DNA from: Capitulum mitella
Taxonomy: Eukaryota; Arthropoda; Thecostraca; Pollicipedomorpha; Pollicipedidae
Length of the DNA: 64,000 nucleotides
Assembly: GCA_030062745.1 (NCBI GenBank)
Contig: CP099844.1
Coordinates: forward strand, 22,010,596-22,074,595
Direction of reading: 5' to 3'
Below, piece by piece: positions 58,891-64,000 of this stretch; position 1 is the stretch's first letter; each line of letters opens with the position of its first letter. A model generated the notes under the pieces. It was not told the origin of the DNA. It searched no databases and worked only from the letters and a program-made list of their open reading frames with translations. Made by a program: the position numbers and the translations under genes.

Positions 58891-60804
58891 CAGGGTGTCG
58901 TGAAATGCAATGAAACAGGCATTTAACACACCATAGGTAGGCCGTAGGCCATAACGGCGCAACATAACCAACAGCGCTGCAGCGTATTCAGGCTAGTCGG
59001 GACGAATATCATTTTCGGGTTCTTTCCAAATTATCCCGAACTACAGGAAAGGTAGTGGCCCCCATCGCTCCTCTCCCCCTCCCCCAGTGACGCCACTGCT
59101 GGCCATAAGCCAGACAGGTAGAGCGGAAGTCCTCCAACTTCGAATAGCTCAATGTGATACGATCTTTCATGCGAGCTCGTATGCAGAAATAAACCGATAA
59201 GGAAAGAGAATTGCCTCAGGGTGATTCCATCTTTAGTAATAATGTACCTTTGCGGTTGTCACAAAACACCTTTTTTCGGGGAGCAAATTAAACGGAATCC
59301 TGAGCGTAGTCCAAAACGTCGCAGTGTTTGATAACAGCCTCTCTTACCCAGAGACGCAGCCCAGGGGGGGGGGGGTATTGGAATATTTTTGTGTTCCTGA
59401 GCGCTTTATCTCGTCTTCGACCGTCTGCTTAAGAACTGGGGGGGGGGGGGTTTCCAGCCCCAGTCACGAGTCAAAGCGTGGAGTGACACAACATCAATGT
59501 ATTTTTAGGGTACCATGGCCATTCAGTTTTAACGATGCAAAAGGTAGCTTGTCGACAGCAATGGTAATTTAAGGCACGAGTACAGATGCCACATCATACC
59601 GATAAGGAGCACCACCCACTATTTATACCTGACAGAGTTGCGCACAGAGATCATCCTAAGTCCCCGAAATGAACCACACTCCAACTAACTACGTCTTACG
59701 GGGCTAGGTACACTGATTAACCCAAGTTCATACAGAGACCGGGTTTTTCCATTCTGGTCAAGCCAGAATGGAATTCGGCAGTGCTCTCGCATGTTTCCGA
59801 TGTGGGATCCGTTCGTCTCACAGAGGCGCTTGAGTCGCCGGATGAACTCGAATGAATTCCCTACCGGCGGACGGGAGCTTTTATATTGCTCTCGCGGTTC
59901 CGGGTTCGCGCTCTCCGTCCCGGGCCCCTTCTGCGTGTGTTGCATATGTGCTGCCACGCACGACAGTCGGCTGGTCGACGTCGGGCGCGGCGACTGAGTC
60001 TGCTCAGCCTCGCCTGCAGCTCCGCGCTCGGAACATAGTCACTGTAAAATACAACAGTCGAAATTTACAAGTTACATTCAACTCGAAAGGCCAAGCTTCT
60101 AGCTAATTGGTGCGTTGCTACTCGAGTTGCCCAGCGAGCGACAATGCGTTTTCGTCGGTCGTGATGCTGTGGCCCGGCTGCATTTGCACTGTTTCGATTT
60201 CACGGCCAGCGCTGCTGTAGCTGGTCGGCCCCATTGCACGCCCGGTTTTGCAGCTGCTGTCGTGTCTTAGCGGCTGTGCTGCTGGCGGCTGTGCTACCAT
60301 GCTGCTGAGCTGTCTGGCGATAAATAATCTTCTCTTGACTCTTCTTGCCAGGTGCTCGATAAATTCTCTTGTTCTGCGGTCCGTGGGTTGAGCTCGGGTA
60401 TTTGTCAGTCAGTGGCTTCATGGTGCCGCGGCGCCGCACACTGTGCACGTGTGACGCGCCGGGCACGATGGTGCATGACTGGCCGGACCTTGCATTGCTT
60501 GCGCTCTGGCAGGTTGTGATCTCAGGTGCTCCAGGTGGGATGCTGAACCGGGCACGGCCTGACGTCAGCGGCCAAGATGAAGGTTCCGCGCGCCCTCGTT
60601 TGCGGCGACACAGGGTCAGAGCTCATCGTCCCACTGAGGGCAACGGCCTGCCCTGGATCCGCGGTTCTCGGCCCGCTGGAAGGCCATCGTCTTGCCCTAG
60701 ATCCGGCTCGCAGCTGGGAAAATTCCATGAATCGACGGTCGTTGGACTCTCTCACTCTACCTGTCGACTGATGGGCCGACGGCGTCGAGGAGAGAATTTG
60801 TTCC

Positions 60805-60951
60805 ACAGGGGGGCCCGGGCCCCGCCCTTAGGCCAGCATTTTTGGTGGAAACCATTGCACATAGCTTCCCCGGCATGCGGTTTTTGTGCAATTTCAGTTT
60901 ACACTGAGCTCCGCCCCCCCCCTCTTAAGAAAATCCTGACTGCTCCCCTGC
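60805..60951 (+). mobile_element. Dispersed repeat family A, copy 2
   Basis: CACAGGGGGGCCCGGGCCC, then CTTAGGCCAGCATTTTTGG, GCGGTTTTTGTGCAATTTCA and AAGAAAATCCTGACTGC, ending TCCCCTG. Confidence 0.75.
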
Positions 60952-61550
60952 TCTCACCAGTCACAGACGTGAAATCGATTGCGAAGTATCTTTTTAATGA
61001 CTCTTGAAGGAAAACTTTCTTCATTTTGCCAAGAAATATAAAGTTACCAAGCTACCATATCGTGCACACGAAAGAAGACAAACCAGCCGCAGATAAGATG
61101 AGGTCTTGCGCATCAACGTACGTCTCGAATCGTAAATTTCTTCGTCCCTGGGTCGTCCAGGGCATGCGAGGTATAAGATTAGCTTCTGTCTGAACTGGGA
61201 CGGATAATGATGAATATGTTCGAGAAACATGAAATCATATGCATCCTTCTTCCAAACTGATTTTTGTGTCTCATATGATCTTCAGAAAATTGGCATGAGT
61301 TTGATCTCCATGCAGTTAAAACGGTGTCATGCTACTGGTGCACAGGTTTTCCTTATTTTGAGAGATATTAATTATCAATCACATGGTGCAGAAATCACTA
61401 ATTTTTCCAAAACACATGCTAAAAGTTGAACTACTCATTGTAAATGCATGAAGAAAGATGCCATTTTAGAAGCAAAATGAAGGAAATGTTACTGAAAGTG
61501 GGACCAAAAACCAGGATTTTGAGAGACTGATGCACTAGGAAGGTCAAAGG

Positions 61551-61700
61551 GACCCAGGGGGCTGGGCCCCCTCCCTAGGCCTGTATTTTTGTGGAGACCA
61601 TGTCACATTGTCCTCCCATCAGGTGGTTTTGGTATGATTTCAACTCACACTGATTTCCAGCCACGCCTTAAGAAAATTCTGTCTGCACACCTGGACTGAT
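61551..61700 (+). mobile_element. Dispersed repeat family A, copy 3
   Basis: GACCCAGGGGGCTGGGCCCC, then CCTAGGCCTGTATTTTTGTGG, AGGTGGTTTTGGTATGATTT and AAGAAAATTCTGTCTGC. This copy has lost nearly all CpGs that other copies keep. Confidence 0.72.
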
Positions 61701-62029
61701 GAGCATAATTTGTATATTAAGCAGCCTGTATTGGCTTTGTTTTCCAACCACAAGCTACAGCATAAAATTTGGATATGTCAGGTTTTAAGCTGCAAGGATT
61801 GCTTTATGGATGCCCAAAGCCCTTTCTCGGGCCAGCTTTGAGGAACTCTTTACAGCAGGGATGTGGGAACTTCACCACAGTTGGAGGGAGGAGCAATGAG
61901 GCATTTCGTGACAGTTCTTTCCAGACAGTGCCTGTAGTATCCATAATGAATTAAAAAAAAAACTTAGGAGGTTGCTGCTCCCCTGTCCCCCCACTTCCCA
62001 CACTCTTGCTGTAAAGGGCTGCATACGTA

Positions 62030-62595
62030 GACCCGCGCAGACCTCGTTAGGCCAGCAGAAGGGCCTTATAGGCCAGCATGAGGCCCTGTTATGGACATGC
62101 AAACTGCCCTTCTGCAGGCCAGTGATGTGTCCCACTGGTCTGTGTATAGAGCCAGCAGCAGGGGTCCCATTGGAAGCCAGTAAGAGGCCATCTAAAGACT
62201 CAAAGGCAGATCATTTTGAGGTTAGCTCAGCCTTGTTGTAGGCCAACAGATCATCCTTTATAAGACTTTAGGTGCCTTACATGCTGTCGGGGGCCCATCT
62301 ACATGTCTGTAAGTGGATTCTTTACAAGCCAGCAGATGGGTCCAGTATGGGCTAACAGGGGGGTCCAGTATGGGCTAACAGGGAACTCTTTCCAACTCAG
62401 CAAGGGGACCCCTTGTAGGGCTCCTCTACAGGCAAGCAGGGGTCATCTGCAGCATGGCACAAGACCCCTTAACAGGCTAACAGAAGCCACTTAGGTTGAG
62501 AGCCAGGCCCTTTTCAGACTGATATGAGCCTTCTGTGCATTGGTAGGGGTCATCTTTACAGGCTAGAAGGGGCCCCCTTCACAAGCTTTTTCCTT
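62030..62595 (+). repeat. Degenerate minisatellite, period about 22-23 bp
   Basis: About twenty-four units resembling AGGCCAGCAGGGGTCCCTTTAC; the best-conserved neighbours are at 62,330-62,385 (GGGCTAACAGGG). Confidence 0.85.
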
Positions 62596-63010
62596 TTTTC
62601 CTGCCAGCAGAGACTTCTTATGTAGTAAAGTATCCATAGCTAGTATGTAGTAGAAAACCCATGGTAACTAATAATAATAGGAAAAGCCCCAAATGCCTTT
62701 TGCCCAAGGGGCCGCTCTGCTGAGTAGTCATGAAATCTCCCAGCACTATGTGCAGAGGGGTGCCTTCCAGCTCAAATTCAGTGCTAAGAGAGAGAGGCTG
62801 CAGCCCTCCGAGCCCCCTCCCCTGGATGCATCTGTGGCAGAGACTCAGAATGGACTTTAAGGCATTACTCTTTTATTCTTTGTTTTTTCAGGCAGATCAT
62901 TCATTCCTTCTAAGGCAGTCAAATCTGAACATTTGCAGTTGCCACAGTCATCCATAAGACATCGCCAACTCGTCTTCAATCTCCGCTCTCGCTGCTGAGT
63001 CGGCGCCGGT

Positions 63011-63762
63011 ATGCACTGCGCCCGCGGCTCGCTGCGGCTGGCGGCCCGGCTGAGGCCGGCGGCGCGGCTGGCCCGGCCGCTGGCCGCCGCCCGGCTCGAG
63101 CGGCGCCACAAGTCGGACGACATCTCGCGCCTGTTCGTCCCCGTGCCGATCAAGCCCGGCGGGGACGACATCAGCGCCGTGGGCGCCGAGCTGGCCGGCA
63201 AGCTGCGCAAGCCCGAGGTGCTGCGCATCCTCAACAAGTTCTACCAGCGGCCCAAGATCCGCACCGTCGGCCTGGAGAACGGCCTGGACGGTGGGTGGCG
63301 GCCGGATGCGGCGCGGACCCGGGAGTCGGTGGGTGTGGATTAGGTTGGGAGCTTGGCCGTGGTGCGGTTGTATGGCTTGGTGGCGGGCTGCGATGAGGTT
63401 CGGGCTGGCTGGTGTCGGTGCGGTGGAGCATTTGCGTCGCGGTCTCGCTCTTGTCATTGTGCCAGCAGATTCCTGATGACCAAGAACATGTTTGTTCATA
63501 TTATTCTGTGTCATTAAGCTTTTTGAGGTAGCTGTGTGCAGTATTTATGGTGAGTTCTTCAAGGGCAATCATTAATGTCTGTGTGTCTTTAATTAATGTC
63601 TGAGATGTGCAAACCTCTGGCGAGCTTTGACGGTATTGAGCGAGCTTCGACTGTCTTGCAGCGTACCTGTTTCATCAGGCGTACGTCAGTTTCCGTCGCT
63701 ACTGTGTGGAGGCGGAGAACCTGCCTCCAGACCTTCACATCATCTTCAGCGATATTCTCCGG
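63011..63762 (+). CDS. SUPV3L1: SUPV3L1/SUV3 mitochondrial RNA helicase, first two exons (gene continues past window)
   Basis: SUV3 is the ATP-dependent RNA/DNA helicase of the mitochondrial degradosome, working with PNPase. Exons: 63011-63290 and 63662-63762 (further exons lie outside). Residues 1-35 are rich in Arg and Ala with no acidic residue until later, as in a mitochondrial presequence. Then follow the family's N-terminal motifs: LFVPVPIKPGG, VGAELAGKL, VLRILNKFYQRPKIRTVGLE and NGLDAYLFHQAYVSFRRYC across the phase-1 junction, then LHIIFSDILR at the end. The helicase core motifs are not in the window. The ATG is the first in frame and follows a likely acceptor at 62,891. Extremely CpG-rich exon 1 directly follows a CpG-poor block. 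Confidence 0.9.
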
Positions 63763-64000
63763 GTATGACGGCCAGTTCCAGCAGGCGCGTTCACGTCCAC
63801 GCTGCCAGACTTGTTAACTGTTACCTACGTTGCATATATCCGGCAACTGTTCTGCGCTCATCATTGACAGGAAATCAAAACCAAAGCAACAACAGCAAAA
63901 TATAGCAAAATAATTTAATTATCAGAGAGCCGGGGGGCAGCAACAGTATCACATCGCGGTCTGTTTACGGCGCATTCACCCCAGGCCGATAATGCAGCGA
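63763..64000 (+). other. Start of SUPV3L1 intron 2
   Basis: Donor GTATGA at 63,763; the rest of the window is intron with no further exon visible. Confidence 0.7.

Larger units (their letters stand above)
57924..60804. other. Intergenic region upstream of SUPV3L1
   Basis: Holds a short (CATCTAT)-type repeat (58,270-58,330) and a family B copy (58,826-58,890). A minus-strand open stretch of about 50 codons (58,690-58,500, containing HGRMYLDEGVELVISGLRDA) looks protein-like but is closed by stops upstream. A minus-strand 90-codon frame lies at 59,685-59,957. None was identified. Confidence 0.4.
61240..62950. other. CpG-poor block before SUPV3L1, with family A copy and minisatellite
   Basis: Only about a dozen CpGs in 1.7 kb. 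Contains family A copy 3 (61,551-61,700) and the 62.0-62.6 kb minisatellite. An acceptor-like CTTTGTTTTTTCAG ends at 62,891, so this is probably the first (5' UTR) intron of SUPV3L1. Confidence 0.6.

Noticed and set aside
59685-59957. 90-codon minus-strand frame.
   Set aside because: Reads smoothly but matches nothing I recognise and has no clear splice context.
1-64000. tRNA, rRNA, CRISPR arrays, bacterial-style operons or viral genes.
   Set aside because: No tRNA cloverleaf with the B-box GGTTCGANNCC, no rRNA-like stretch, no spaced direct-repeat array and no viral protein motif seen; the gene structure is plainly eukaryotic.

Overview
The window reads as nuclear DNA of an arthropod, most likely a crustacean. 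There are no operons. The genes have many short GC-rich exons, almost all with GT-AG introns. One gene belongs to an arthropod-type BTB family (Drosophila gprs, 'serine-enriched protein'), and (T)TAGG-like fragments occur. The species cannot be fixed from sequence alone.

Six protein-coding genes can be rebuilt exon by exon. (1) Cul4, + strand, 1,813-10,927, 13 exons, 758 aa: the cullin-4 ubiquitin-ligase scaffold. (2) A LAPTM4-type lysosomal membrane protein, - strand, 12,441-14,558, 4 coding exons, 288 aa, convergent with Cul4. (3) BAP18 (C17orf49), a SANT-domain chromatin-complex subunit, - strand, 19,331-23,783, 4 exons, 144 aa. (4) CCDC47, an ER membrane PAT-complex subunit, + strand, 27,346-32,111, 9 exons, 468 aa, head-to-head with BAP18. 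(5) A gprs-like BTB/BACK protein, - strand, 39,563-51,232, six exons found and at least one not located. (6) The first two exons of SUPV3L1/SUV3, a mitochondrial RNA helicase, + strand from 63,011, running off the window. These are mostly unrelated housekeeping genes, so no shared pathway is implied.

Between and inside the genes is a dense repeat landscape. 36.4-38.8 kb holds a frameshifted transposon-type gene split by a hAT-like MITE, and a second MITE copy at 49.3 kb has a near-perfect 8-bp target duplication. Two 1.2-kb piggyBac-like (TTAA-flanked) non-autonomous elements lie inverted at 47.0 and 56.7 kb. Several short dispersed families, four degenerate minisatellites and a 575-bp GA tract upstream of the gprs-like gene complete the picture.

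Two observations stand out. First, five blocks of about 1.7-3 kb are almost devoid of CpG, one at the 5' part of each of the five housekeeping genes but not of the gprs-like gene. They look like a footprint of germline DNA methylation just downstream of promoters. One block of 1.9 kb contains no CpG that I can find. Second, in the gprs-like gene a 51-bp unit spanning the end of a BTB exon is repeated in tandem. This places three in-frame splice donors in a row that could add 0, 17 or 34 residues, and degraded copies of the next acceptor lie at the other end of the same intron.
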